A stretch of 13,725 bases of DNA from SYOC01 sp050185455 (GTDB taxonomy: Bacteria; Desulfobacterota; Binatia; Bin18), in NCBI GenBank assembly GCA_050185455.1, contig JBFWZL010000123.1, positions 1 through 13,725 on the forward strand, written 5' to 3'. Shown in pieces: positions 7,424 through 13,725 of this stretch (position 1 is its first letter; every line of letters starts with the position of its first letter). A program made the translations under genes and the position numbers. The notes beneath the pieces were generated by a model. That model did no database searches. It had not been told where the DNA came from and saw only the letters and a program-made list of their open reading frames with translations.

Positions 7424-7425
7424 CC
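7414..7425. promoter_or_regulatory. Perfect 12-bp palindrome overlapping the -10 box
   Basis: GGGGTATACCCC reads the same on both strands and covers the -10 candidate between two divergent transcription units. A dimeric repressor binding here would block the rightward promoter. No regulator gene is adjacent, and a 12-bp palindrome may arise by chance. Confidence 0.35.
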
Positions 7426-7454
7426 GCACAGGCTCACAAGAAAGGGGAATTACG

Positions 7455-8141
7455 ATGCAAGAGCACTTGTTTTCCGAAGCAGAATTACAAGAGATGGGGA
7501 AACGTTCGGTCGATCGCCTCACCGAAGCAATTGATGCTGGAGATACGGAAAAGGCCAAGCAGATCGCCAAACGGATGTACAATGAATTTTTGAGCATGCA
7601 TGACCTCTACCGCAACTGGACGACTGCTACGTTAAGCGCCATAGGCCGACGTTTTGGCGACCAAGTTTTGGACGAAGTTATGACCGAAGGCGTCAAAGCC
7701 TGGTGGCTGCCGAATCTAGAGAAAATGGCCGAGTCCTCAACGCTTCCCCAACGCATCAAAATGTTCATTGCCGGGCTGCGCGGCCATCTCCAACCGATGC
7801 ATATAGAAGAAGACGAAGAGAAAGTCGTTATCCAGATGCGACCATGCGGCAGCGGCGGGCGTCTCGTGCTTGAAGGCAAGTACGAAGGTCCGAACGCATT
7901 TTTGACCGTTGAAAAGCCTCAGCGCATGACATACAACCGGGCGAACTTTCCAGTATACTGCGCGCATGAACCGCCAATGGAATTAGTAGATATCGAAAAG
8001 AATGGTTCGCCATTCGTCGTGGTAGAGCCGGCAGCCGTGCTGGGTAAAGAGCATTGTTCGTTCATCATCTACAAAGATAAAAGTAAAGTCCCAGCGAAAT
8101 ATTATGAGCGACTTGGTCTTAAGAAGCCGGAAAGCGCCTAA
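7455..8141 (+). CDS. Unrecognised 228-aa protein with Cys/His motifs
   Basis: ATG 7455 is preceded by AAAGGGG about seven bases upstream, which decides this start. I do not recognise the family. Residues 1-110 look helical and charged: MQEHLFSEAELQEMG, a run ending KRMYNEFLSMHDLY, then YRNW and WWLPNLEK. There is no signal peptide or membrane segment, so it is probably cytoplasmic. Residues 120-210 look strand-rich and carry the cysteines: PCGSGGR (C131), YCAHEPP (C169, H171) and EHCSFIIYK (H200, C201). These Cys/His pairs could bind a metal or act as thiols, and the PCGSGGR turn could contact a phosphate or cofactor. This is inference from residue layout only. Its own promoter candidate lies just upstream, and the next gene encodes a FIST sensory protein 224 bp further on. 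Confidence 0.85.
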   Translation: MQEHLFSEAELQEMGKRSVDRLTEAIDAGDTEKAKQIAKRMYNEFLSMHDLYRNWTTATLSAIGRRFGDQVLDEVMTEGVKAWWLPNLEKMAESSTLPQRIKMFIAGLRGHLQPMHIEEDEEKVVIQMRPCGSGGRLVLEGKYEGPNAFLTVEKPQRMTYNRANFPVYCAHEPPMELVDIEKNGSPFVVVEPAAVLGKEHCSFIIYKDKSKVPAKYYERLGLKKPESA

Positions 8142-8192
8142 CATTGGGCAAATCAGAATCCTTCTTGAGATAAGGAGAGAACAAACGCCACT

Positions 8193-8291
8193 GCCTTTCG
8201 ACTTCGCTCCGCTCCGCTCAGGGCGAACGGATCTCTCTGGTGATAATTTCTCCACCCGTGCTGAGCGTAACCCGAAGGGTGAAGTCGAAGC
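8193..8291. repeat. Imperfect inverted repeat, about 99 bp
   Basis: The left arm (8193-8230) and right arm (8255-8291) pair through TTCGACTTC/GAAGTCGAA (9 bp perfect) and CGCTCAG/CTGAGCG (7 bp perfect) around a 24-bp spacer. The CTTCGACTTCGCTC core is typical of dispersed intergenic repeats in several uncultured lineages, known from memory and not checked. It fills most of the gap between the 228-aa and FIST genes. No U-run follows. Confidence 0.7.
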
Positions 8292-8365
8292 ATAAGTCTC
8301 TCCATCTCAATTAGAGAAACCATAAGAGGGATGCAGCATGCCTCTCCTCTTTGGAGGTACACATC

Positions 8366-9556
8366 ATGATCCACGCTGGGGTTGGTCTTTCCACTGAAAA
8401 AGATACGGAACGAGCGAGCCGAGAAGCAACAGAAACAGCGCTGACACGAGCGAGGGTGGACGCTGCTGAGCTTGCGATTGTCTTCGCCACTACGGAACAT
8501 GGCCCACTCTACAGCCGTCTCTTGCGCACGGTAAAAGAAACAGCGCAGGCCACGCACGTCGTCGGCTGCAGCGCCGGGGGAGTACTCACCACTGACGGAG
8601 AAATAGAGCGGGCGCCGGGGGTCGCTGTTTTAACCGTACAAGCTGATACGTTTTCAGCCTCACGATTTTTCATCCCGCAATTGCGAGGACGTGGACAGGA
8701 AATCGGGAAAGAAGTCGCCGCCCTCGCCCGCTCATCTCCGGGACCGCATTCTCTGCTCGTCGTCTTCCCTGACACCTACAACTTCAATTCCGCCGCGTTT
8801 TTCAGCGGTCTTCACGAAACGGCGCCAGGCCTGCCCGTCGTGGGCGGTGGAGCATCCGAAGACGGCACTCTCGGCGAAACCTTCCAATTCTGTGGCGACA
8901 CGGTCAGCAATGATGCGCTGTGTGGGGCGCTTTTGAGCGGACAGTTTCACCATACCATTGGCATCGCCCAGGCCTGCCAACCGATTAGTCCTGTGCTCAC
9001 CGTCACCAAGTCGCAGCAAAACCTCATTCTCGAACTCGATGGAAAGCCAGCTTTTACAGTCTTCGCTGAAGTCGTGCGGCAACCGCTCATCGAGGATTTA
9101 CGGCGCGCGGCGGCGTTTGTCTTCGTCGGCCTGCCTGTCGATCCTGAACGACAACATATTGCCCGTGGTGAGTATGTCGTGCGAAACCTTGTGGGATTTG
9201 ATCCACGCCAAGGCGTCGTTGCCGTTGCCGATGAAATTCATCAAGGACAAAAAATCGTGTTCACGTTGCGTGATGGCAGTGTCTCTCGTGAGGATCTCAA
9301 AGTCACGCTTGAAGCTCAATCACAATTATGGGGAGAGCAAAAACCAAGCTTTGGGCTGTATTTTAACTGTCTAGGCAGAGGTCGCGGACTCTACGGGCTT
9401 CCCGACTTGGATACGGCCTATATCAAGCAATATTTAGGCGACCTCCCCCTCATTGGCTTTTTTACTGGTTGCGAGATTGCCCCTATTCAGCAGCAACACT
9501 CACTCCATCAGTATTCTGGCGTGCTCGTGTTAATAGGGGAAAAAACGGTGCATTAA
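8366..9556 (+). CDS. FIST-domain (FIST_N plus FIST_C) sensory protein
   Basis: ATG 8366 (396 aa) has GGAGG (8353-8357) eight bases upstream; the in-frame TTG at 8351 has no such spacing. Residues about 25-215 are FIST_N, with VVGCSAGGVLT (65-74), LLVVFPDTYNFNS and LPVVGGGASEDG. Residues about 220-390 are FIST_C, with VGLPVDP, a VRNLVGFDP segment, the FNCLGRG motif (333-339) and GFFTGCEIAP (364-373), the family's signature end. FIST domains are proposed intracellular sensors of small ligands such as amino acids, often fused to kinases, diguanylate cyclases or chemotaxis modules. Here the domain stands alone, with no output domain and no membrane segment, so its partner must be encoded elsewhere. 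It is 224 bp after the 228-aa gene on the same strand. A small hairpin could cover its SD (see findings). Confidence 0.93.
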   Translation: MIHAGVGLSTEKDTERASREATETALTRARVDAAELAIVFATTEHGPLYSRLLRTVKETAQATHVVGCSAGGVLTTDGEIERAPGVAVLTVQADTFSASRFFIPQLRGRGQEIGKEVAALARSSPGPHSLLVVFPDTYNFNSAAFFSGLHETAPGLPVVGGGASEDGTLGETFQFCGDTVSNDALCGALLSGQFHHTIGIAQACQPISPVLTVTKSQQNLILELDGKPAFTVFAEVVRQPLIEDLRRAAAFVFVGLPVDPERQHIARGEYVVRNLVGFDPRQGVVAVADEIHQGQKIVFTLRDGSVSREDLKVTLEAQSQLWGEQKPSFGLYFNCLGRGRGLYGLPDLDTAYIKQYLGDLPLIGFFTGCEIAPIQQQHSLHQYSGVLVLIGEKTVH

Positions 9557-9558
9557 AG

Positions 9559-9657
9559 CGTGTTGCGTGTAACGTGTTTCGTGAACCCGAGAATGCCGAT
9601 TCACAAATACGTACGTACTACGCATCATGCTCCACGTATCACACAATACGTTCCACG
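9559..9657. repeat. Inverted heptamer-periodic repeat between convergent genes
   Basis: Rightward from 9559 there are four consecutive 7-base units: CGTGTTG, CGTGTAA, CGTGTTT, CGTGAAC. Reading the opposite strand back from 9657 gives CGTGGAA, CGTATTG, TGTGATA, CGTGGAG, CATGATG, CGTAGTA and CGTACGT. The two arms face each other across about 22 bp (9587-9608), so the element is a pair of inverted heptamer arrays. It separates the end of the FIST gene from the end of the Cys-rich lipoprotein gene and could form long imperfect stems. Confidence 0.65.
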
Positions 9658-9659
9658 AT

Positions 9660-10058
9660 TCAGAACGGCCACAACCGTCCCCAGAAACTTTGGTCCTCCT
9701 GCTGCGCTGAATCCGCGCTGGTTTGTGAATCTTGAGGTTGTTCGCGAGGCTTATAGGCATCGTCCGAACTGCCAAAAGGATTCCATCGTGCAAGCCAGCC
9801 CTTTTTGATAATGACAGCACCCGGTGGAGGTTCGAGGTCCTGTTCCCGCGCCACTCCATAGGTGGGAATGTTAGTGGTAAAAGGTTTTGGTTCGACGCCG
9901 GCGGCTTTCGCGTATCGCGGCAGGCAGCACATCTGATCAAAACAACAGGCAGCGGTGTTTTCGCAACATTCGACCTTTCGTGGGGGGAAAATATACGAAC
10001 ATGCGCCAGCAAGGAGCAAAATTATCAACAACAAAGGATACAACGTTCTCATACTCAT
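9660..10058 (-). CDS. Small cysteine-rich lipoprotein of unknown function
   Basis: I choose ATG 10058 (132 aa), because the hydrophobic run and lipobox then sit where a signal peptide should. A longer frame up to 10157 would bury the signal; ATG 10052 is also possible. Residues 4-19 are hydrophobic and end in LAGAC, giving lipidated C20. The mature part opens with three Cys-Cys pairs in CC-x5-CC-x4-CC spacing (C31/C32, C38/C39, C44/C45), then a Pro-rich segment, an IIKKGWLARWNPFG patch and a Gln/Ser/Asp-rich tail ending FWGRLWPF. I know no family with this layout. The paired cysteines could form disulfides or bind metal in the periplasm. The same strand carries DUF1802 and the double-VWA gene upstream, but 177 bp separate it from DUF1802, so it may have its own promoter. 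SD support is modest. Confidence 0.75.
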   Translation of the reverse strand: MSMRTLYPLLLIILLLAGACSYIFPPRKVECCENTAACCFDQMCCLPRYAKAAGVEPKPFTTNIPTYGVAREQDLEPPPGAVIIKKGWLARWNPFGSSDDAYKPREQPQDSQTSADSAQQEDQSFWGRLWPF

Positions 10059-10235
10059 GGGATTCTTTCGGCCTCTTCCAACACAAGAGTCAAAGTGTAA
10101 CGCAAGCGGACGCCACCATAGCATGGGTTCCGCACAGGAAAAGCCCGGCTTAGCCAAGAAAGAGGAACCGGGGAGGACAGACAGCGAAAGAAGACAAAGA
10201 AAAAGGGGAAGCCGGAAGGTACGGTGATTTTGAGG
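10059..10235. other. Intergenic region upstream of the Cys-rich lipoprotein gene
   Basis: This 177-bp stretch is purine-rich on the plus strand. The minus strand has TTGACT at about 10093-10088 but no acceptable -10 element 16-18 bp downstream. I find no hairpin with a U-run for the DUF1802 gene and no convincing small gene. Confidence 0.4.
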
Positions 10236-10805
10236 TTATAAAGACAAACGGACGTTGACCTCGCGCGCTCGCGCGGCAAACGCCTCATCATCCAGCACTG
10301 GCGTGGCGCTTTCCGTGCCGAGAGAGTCAGCGAGTTCCACCCAAGACCGGCAACCGAGATAACGCTTCAGTGCAGGAAGCGTATAAACCCGCGACAGTTG
10401 ATACACCCGCAGCACGAAGAGATACAACCCGGGATGCTTGTACGTGAAGCGCTTCTCCACAGTCTCGGAGGTCCAGCAATGCAATCCTGTTAGCTCCTGG
10501 ACTTGCTCGCGAGAATCAAGCCAGTGCACGTTTGTCACAGTGGCGTACCGAGTAATGCTGAGCTGGTCGCTAGCTGGCCGGTTTTGCAATACGGTTCGGA
10601 GTTCCGGAGCCGCTTCAGGGACGACTCCTTGTTCCATCTGGTGGACGTAGGTAGGGAAAAAAAAGAACTCTGTCGGCTCGGTCGAAAAACGTCCCTGACG
10701 TTCGTACAATCCGCCTTTTCTGAGCAAGAGAATCTGCTTTCCTCTCGCTAAAGACTCAACGACTACCGCCCATTCCTTGAGGGCGAGAGAATTTCTTGCC
10801 AGCAT
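10236..10805 (-). CDS. DUF1802 family protein
   Basis: The 189-aa product begins with ATG 10805, preceded by AGGAAAGGGG. Family features are clear: ALKEWAVVVESLARGKQILLLRKGGL (residues 8-33), FFFFPTYVHQ (47-56), and the second half with FTYKHPGLYLFVLRVYQL (120-137), LP near 144, and GCRSWVEL (151-158). DUF1802 has no established biochemical role that I know. The ILLLRKGG start recalls a strand-turn-strand fold but shows no catalytic motif I can name. No signal peptide or membrane segment is present. It lies 45 bp after the double-VWA gene on the same strand and is probably cotranscribed, although I know of no functional link between the two families. Confidence 0.88.
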   Translation of the reverse strand: MLARNSLALKEWAVVVESLARGKQILLLRKGGLYERQGRFSTEPTEFFFFPTYVHQMEQGVVPEAAPELRTVLQNRPASDQLSITRYATVTNVHWLDSREQVQELTGLHCWTSETVEKRFTYKHPGLYLFVLRVYQLSRVYTLPALKRYLGCRSWVELADSLGTESATPVLDDEAFAARAREVNVRLSL

Positions 10806-10850
10806 TGTCCCCTTTCCTCTTTTCTCGCCATTTCCCCTTTTATTCTCTTC

Positions 10851-13493
10851 CTAAACCGGCGGTCCAAAGAGAACTCGAATGGCAATATCGCCAAGGAGCA
10901 GGAAAAGCGCGCCGATGATGAGATTGTTCTCAAGCGGATGCAATTGCTTCTTTTTTCCCTCACGCTTCTGCGACACAAGTTCATTGAGGTCTGGATCAAT
11001 TGCCCCGCCGGTTCCCGCCGCTAGTTCGCGCAGCAAATCACGATTGGGATGTTGCTGACGGTACTCAGCAAGGGCATCACTTGAGGATTGGCCAACCATG
11101 ACGACCTCGGTTTTCTGATTGATAACCCTTCCGCCTCTTCGCTTGAGGATGGTCACGGGAAAACTCCCCTGACGTTTCCCGGACATGACGGCTTCGTACA
11201 CACGGGGAGCCACGGGCATCAACGTCAACTCATCCGTCTGCCCTCCTCTCGGCACCCGGACTTGCAACACGCCTTCATCATCACTCTCAAAAGATTCGGC
11301 TTGCAATACTGTACGGTCACCACGCACCCGCGCGCTCAAGCGATAATCCCAAGGCGTTTCATCACGAATCGCCCAACGCACGGCTTGGGACCAGAACTTG
11401 CCGTATCCTTCCCAACGAATCCAATCGCTCGAACCGGCGCCGCTTGGGTCAAAGGTCACCGCCACCACTTTCCCAAGCCCATATTGCCAGGTCGCCAACA
11501 GCGGGTCGTGTTCCTTATGGGCGTCGGTATAGAGCTGTACATTCGCGCCAGTTTTTGGTTTCGTCAGCATGTATTCTTCAAGAGCAGGAAAATCATTCAG
11601 GCCCTGAAGAATCATCCCGCGCTCGCCGACCCGCGGCACGATTTCTTTCGGCTTATCGTCGTCGTCTTTCTCGCGCATTACCTGCTTCGTGTCCTTAATC
11701 ATCAGCTGAGGCAACAGCTCGACATCTTCAACGTGGTAAAAACGACCACCGGTTTTGTCAGACATATAGGAGAGGAGTTGGAGATTGACGGTGTCAGCGC
11801 CGATGCGGATCGTCGTAATACTGATTTGCCGTTGTGCGATAGAGGCCACTAATGGATAGTGGTCGGCTGGACTCCGATTCGAGTCTCCATCCGTCAGTAA
11901 GATAATATGGCGGATGGCGCCACGCACTTGGGCAAGTTGATCAGAGGCGGTCTCCAAGGCGCTATAAAAGTCCGTCCCGCCGCCATACTGGAGACGGGTG
12001 ATTCTATCAGTTAATTCAGCGCGATTAGCGGAGAGGAAGTTCAAAGGAGCGAGAAGGTACGACTCGGAATCAAATGCAATGGCGCCGGCATAGTCGCTAT
12101 CCTGCAGTTGGCTCAGCAATTCCAAAGCGGCGTGCTGGGCGTATTTCATCTTTTGTCCGTCGTGCAGGCCTCGGACTCTGCTGTTGTATCCCATGCTGTT
12201 CGAACGATCGATCACCAGGAACAGGGCGATCGGCGTCCGTTTTTTCTTTTTGGGGCGTTGCTCTTGAAAGGTGACGGGGAGAACGCGTTCCACCGTCGTT
12301 CCTTTGTAGCCTAAGTCGCCAAAGGTGCGCAGGCCGCCGGCCATCAAGAATCCACCGCCAAAGTCACGCACATACCGCTCAACCACATTCATTTGCTGTT
12401 GAGAAATACCACCGCGACTAATATCGTCAAACACTAAACAGTTGTAATCGAGGAGTTCTGCAATCTGCGTGGGAATCCCTTCCGGGCGTCGAAACTCGGT
12501 TTCGACTTCTTTCATCTGTAAAGCGCGTGCAAGATGAGTCTTGGCGTTATCGGTAATGACGAGCGAACGAATCTTGCCGGTGACCGCCAGGTTTGCACTT
12601 TGTCTGTTGTTGCCGCTCACGGTATCCGGCTCTGCTTTCACTTCGGCGCGTAACAAGTAATTGCCGCGTTGGAGAATTTGCGCGGGCACTTCAAGCACGG
12701 AGAGGCCAGGCTCTAGGTTGACTTCCTGACGAGTCAGCGTCTGATCGTTCGCGAACACAATGGCGCTTCCCCGCACGGGTTTGTTGTTGCCGTTCCGCAC
12801 AACGAGACGAACGTTGAACGCACTGCCCTCACGTACAAGCGGAGGAGTAATAAATTTCTCCAAGGACACCTCTGGATGTTGTCCGGAAGGAGGAATAACC
12901 GGGAAGATTTTGACGCCCATGCGGCGCGCTAGCGCGATATGCTGTTTCGCAACCCCATCGGTTTCATTCCCGTCGGTAATCAGCACCAAACGCTTTTCAG
13001 CCTCTTCCGGATATAAGGCAAGCGAGCGTTCCAATACTCTGGCAATGTTCGTCTCGCCATTCTGATCAGCAACAGATCCTTGGAGCGCTTCAACCGTTAG
13101 GTTGACATTGGTCGGATCGCCAGGAGGAACCACCAACGACGTGTCTCCCGCGAAGGACAGGATAGCCAATTCATCGGTCGGTTCAAGGGTTTTCACGAGA
13201 CGCATCAGATATTCTTGGGTCCAGGCTCGGCCTTCAGCGGAAATACTGTCCGACATATCCGTCGCGGCTACTAACGTGAGTTTATGTTCGGAGAGAACCG
13301 TTTGTATGCTCAAACCAGCCAGCGCAGCAACAAGCAGAACAGCAGTTAGGGAGCGGAAAACCGCGGCAAGACTCAAGACTCCTCGTTGCGCTTGCCAGAA
13401 AAGCGGGAGCCATAATAACGGCAACAAAGCCAATAGCCACAACCACTCAGGCGCGGTAAAAGCGTATGTCGTACCGGCAATATCGTAAGTCAT
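10851..13493 (-). CDS. Large membrane protein with two VWA domains and an amidotransferase-like domain
   Basis: ATG 13493 (880 aa) has GAGGG close upstream and overlaps the preceding stop (ATGA). Two N-terminal membrane segments (about 14-36 and 44-66) precede a first VWA domain with a complete MIDAS: D79-x-S81-x-S83, T148 and D174. A beta-sandwich-like stretch (about 215-305) follows. Then comes a domain like the class I glutamine amidotransferase fold (about 308-408), with FDDISRGG and GGGFLMAGG; the nucleophile-elbow position has no cysteine, so it is unlikely to be catalytic. A second VWA domain (about 425-600) also has an intact MIDAS: D429, S431, S433, T507, D535. A further amidotransferase-like or sandwich region leads to a C-terminal membrane helix (about 856-876). 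Family knowledge: such proteins accompany BatA-type membrane proteins, MoxR ATPases and DUF58 proteins in envelope-linked clusters. The bulk is probably periplasmic. Confidence 0.9.
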   Translation of the reverse strand: MTYDIAGTTYAFTAPEWLWLLALLPLLWLPLFWQAQRGVLSLAAVFRSLTAVLLVAALAGLSIQTVLSEHKLTLVAATDMSDSISAEGRAWTQEYLMRLVKTLEPTDELAILSFAGDTSLVVPPGDPTNVNLTVEALQGSVADQNGETNIARVLERSLALYPEEAEKRLVLITDGNETDGVAKQHIALARRMGVKIFPVIPPSGQHPEVSLEKFITPPLVREGSAFNVRLVVRNGNNKPVRGSAIVFANDQTLTRQEVNLEPGLSVLEVPAQILQRGNYLLRAEVKAEPDTVSGNNRQSANLAVTGKIRSLVITDNAKTHLARALQMKEVETEFRRPEGIPTQIAELLDYNCLVFDDISRGGISQQQMNVVERYVRDFGGGFLMAGGLRTFGDLGYKGTTVERVLPVTFQEQRPKKKKRTPIALFLVIDRSNSMGYNSRVRGLHDGQKMKYAQHAALELLSQLQDSDYAGAIAFDSESYLLAPLNFLSANRAELTDRITRLQYGGGTDFYSALETASDQLAQVRGAIRHIILLTDGDSNRSPADHYPLVASIAQRQISITTIRIGADTVNLQLLSYMSDKTGGRFYHVEDVELLPQLMIKDTKQVMREKDDDDKPKEIVPRVGERGMILQGLNDFPALEEYMLTKPKTGANVQLYTDAHKEHDPLLATWQYGLGKVVAVTFDPSGAGSSDWIRWEGYGKFWSQAVRWAIRDETPWDYRLSARVRGDRTVLQAESFESDDEGVLQVRVPRGGQTDELTLMPVAPRVYEAVMSGKRQGSFPVTILKRRGGRVINQKTEVVMVGQSSSDALAEYRQQHPNRDLLRELAAGTGGAIDPDLNELVSQKREGKKKQLHPLENNLIIGALFLLLGDIAIRVLFGPPV

Positions 13494-13725
13494 GACACCC
13501 TCAGACGCCGATAGCGCCAGAACGCATATAGCCACTCAAGCAACAAAAGCAATGCCGCGCCATAGTACAAAGAACGCCCAAATTCCTTGGGCGCCGTATA
13601 GGTGAATTCGTGCGGCGCGGAGGATTCGGTCACGGGTGTAATGTTTGGGGGTTCTTCTTCCTGTCTCCCAAATTCTGATTCATCCTCATCAAAGAGATTC
13701 GCGTAGAGGGTCGCGCCATACTGAC
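13490..13725 (-). CDS. C-terminus of a BatA/VWA-type membrane protein (cut by window edge)
   Basis: Only the last 77 residues are inside the window. The frame is open from the right edge to TGA 13492-13490. It shows YGATLYANLFDEDES, then an acidic, proline-rich stretch, and a C-terminal hydrophobic helix, YYGAALLLLLEWLYAF, closed by a basic WRYRRLRVS tail. The xxNLFDxxES motif followed by a final LLLLEW helix is typical of the C-terminus of BatA-like VWA membrane proteins, an assignment from motif recall. Its stop codon overlaps the start of the double-VWA gene by four bases (ATGA), so the two are probably translationally coupled and their products may act in one membrane complex. Confidence 0.65.
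   Translation of the reverse strand, partial: QYGATLYANLFDEDESEFGRQEEEPPNITPVTESSAPHEFTYTAPKEFGRSLYYGAALLLLLEWLYAFWRYRRLRVS

Noticed and set aside
10059..10157. Longer N-terminus for the Cys-rich lipoprotein
   Set aside because: It would place the lipobox 50 residues in and add a segment without signal-peptide character; ATG 10058 fits a normal lipoprotein signal.
11088..11852. 254-codon plus-strand open frame
   Set aside because: It lies antisense inside the double-VWA gene, whose MIDAS motifs and membrane helices fit the minus strand; the plus-strand product is His/Arg/Pro-rich with no recognisable motif.
1..13725. CRISPR array, tRNA, rRNA, insertion sequence or prophage
   Set aside because: Scanning both strands showed no regular spacer-repeat pattern, no cloverleaf or rRNA core sequence, and no transposase or integrase motif.

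Overview
The window looks like ordinary chromosome from an uncultured Gram-negative bacterium. Support comes from an RlpA-type septal lipoprotein, a second lipoprotein with its own lipobox, a Mur-ligase-like module, clear Shine-Dalgarno (SD) sequences and moderate GC. The short palindromic intergenic repeats and the mix of families (FIST, DUF1802, VWA/amidotransferase-like, cobalamin-radical-SAM-like) would fit a deltaproteobacterial, Binatota-like or Tectomicrobia-like lineage. That placement is a guess from style; no marker gene settles it. I saw no rRNA, tRNA, CRISPR array, transposase or phage gene.

Layout. Positions 1-2151 run on the plus strand: an rlpA-like lipoprotein with a SPOR domain, then a gene combining a radical-SAM-like barrel without its cluster cysteines and a C-terminal STAS domain, closed by a strong intrinsic terminator. 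Positions 2272-3810 (minus) hold a decaying pair: a 5'-truncated VWA-like gene and a polytopic membrane protein with a one-base frameshift and a doubtful start codon. Next to them, 3790-3960 carries two hairpin repeats and no convincing gene. Positions 4007-7365 (minus) form a tight three-gene operon: an aminotransferase fused to a Mur-ligase-like ATPase module, a fold-type II PLP dehydratase of the threonine/serine type, and cutA.

A 90-bp divergent region at 7366-7454 holds a promoter candidate whose -10 element lies in a perfect palindrome. It leads rightward to an unrecognised 228-aa protein with conserved-looking Cys/His positions and then to a FIST-domain protein; a long imperfect inverted repeat lies between these two. 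Beyond the FIST gene is a heptamer-periodic inverted repeat. From 9660 to the right end everything is on the minus strand, in transcription order: the C-terminus of a probable VWA-type membrane protein (cut by the window edge), a large double-VWA protein coupled to it by an ATGA overlap, a DUF1802 protein, and a small cysteine-rich lipoprotein.

How the genes may work together. The 4007-7365 operon joins PLP amino-acid chemistry (transamination, dehydration) with a wall-ligase-like module and a metal-tolerance protein; the link between the first two is unclear and is the best candidate for something new. The right-hand operon is a membrane VWA cluster of the kind often linked to cell-envelope functions. 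The two other unusual proteins are the cysteine-less radical-SAM-like/STAS fusion and the Cys-Cys-rich lipoprotein. All family calls are from reading the sequences by eye; no database search was run.
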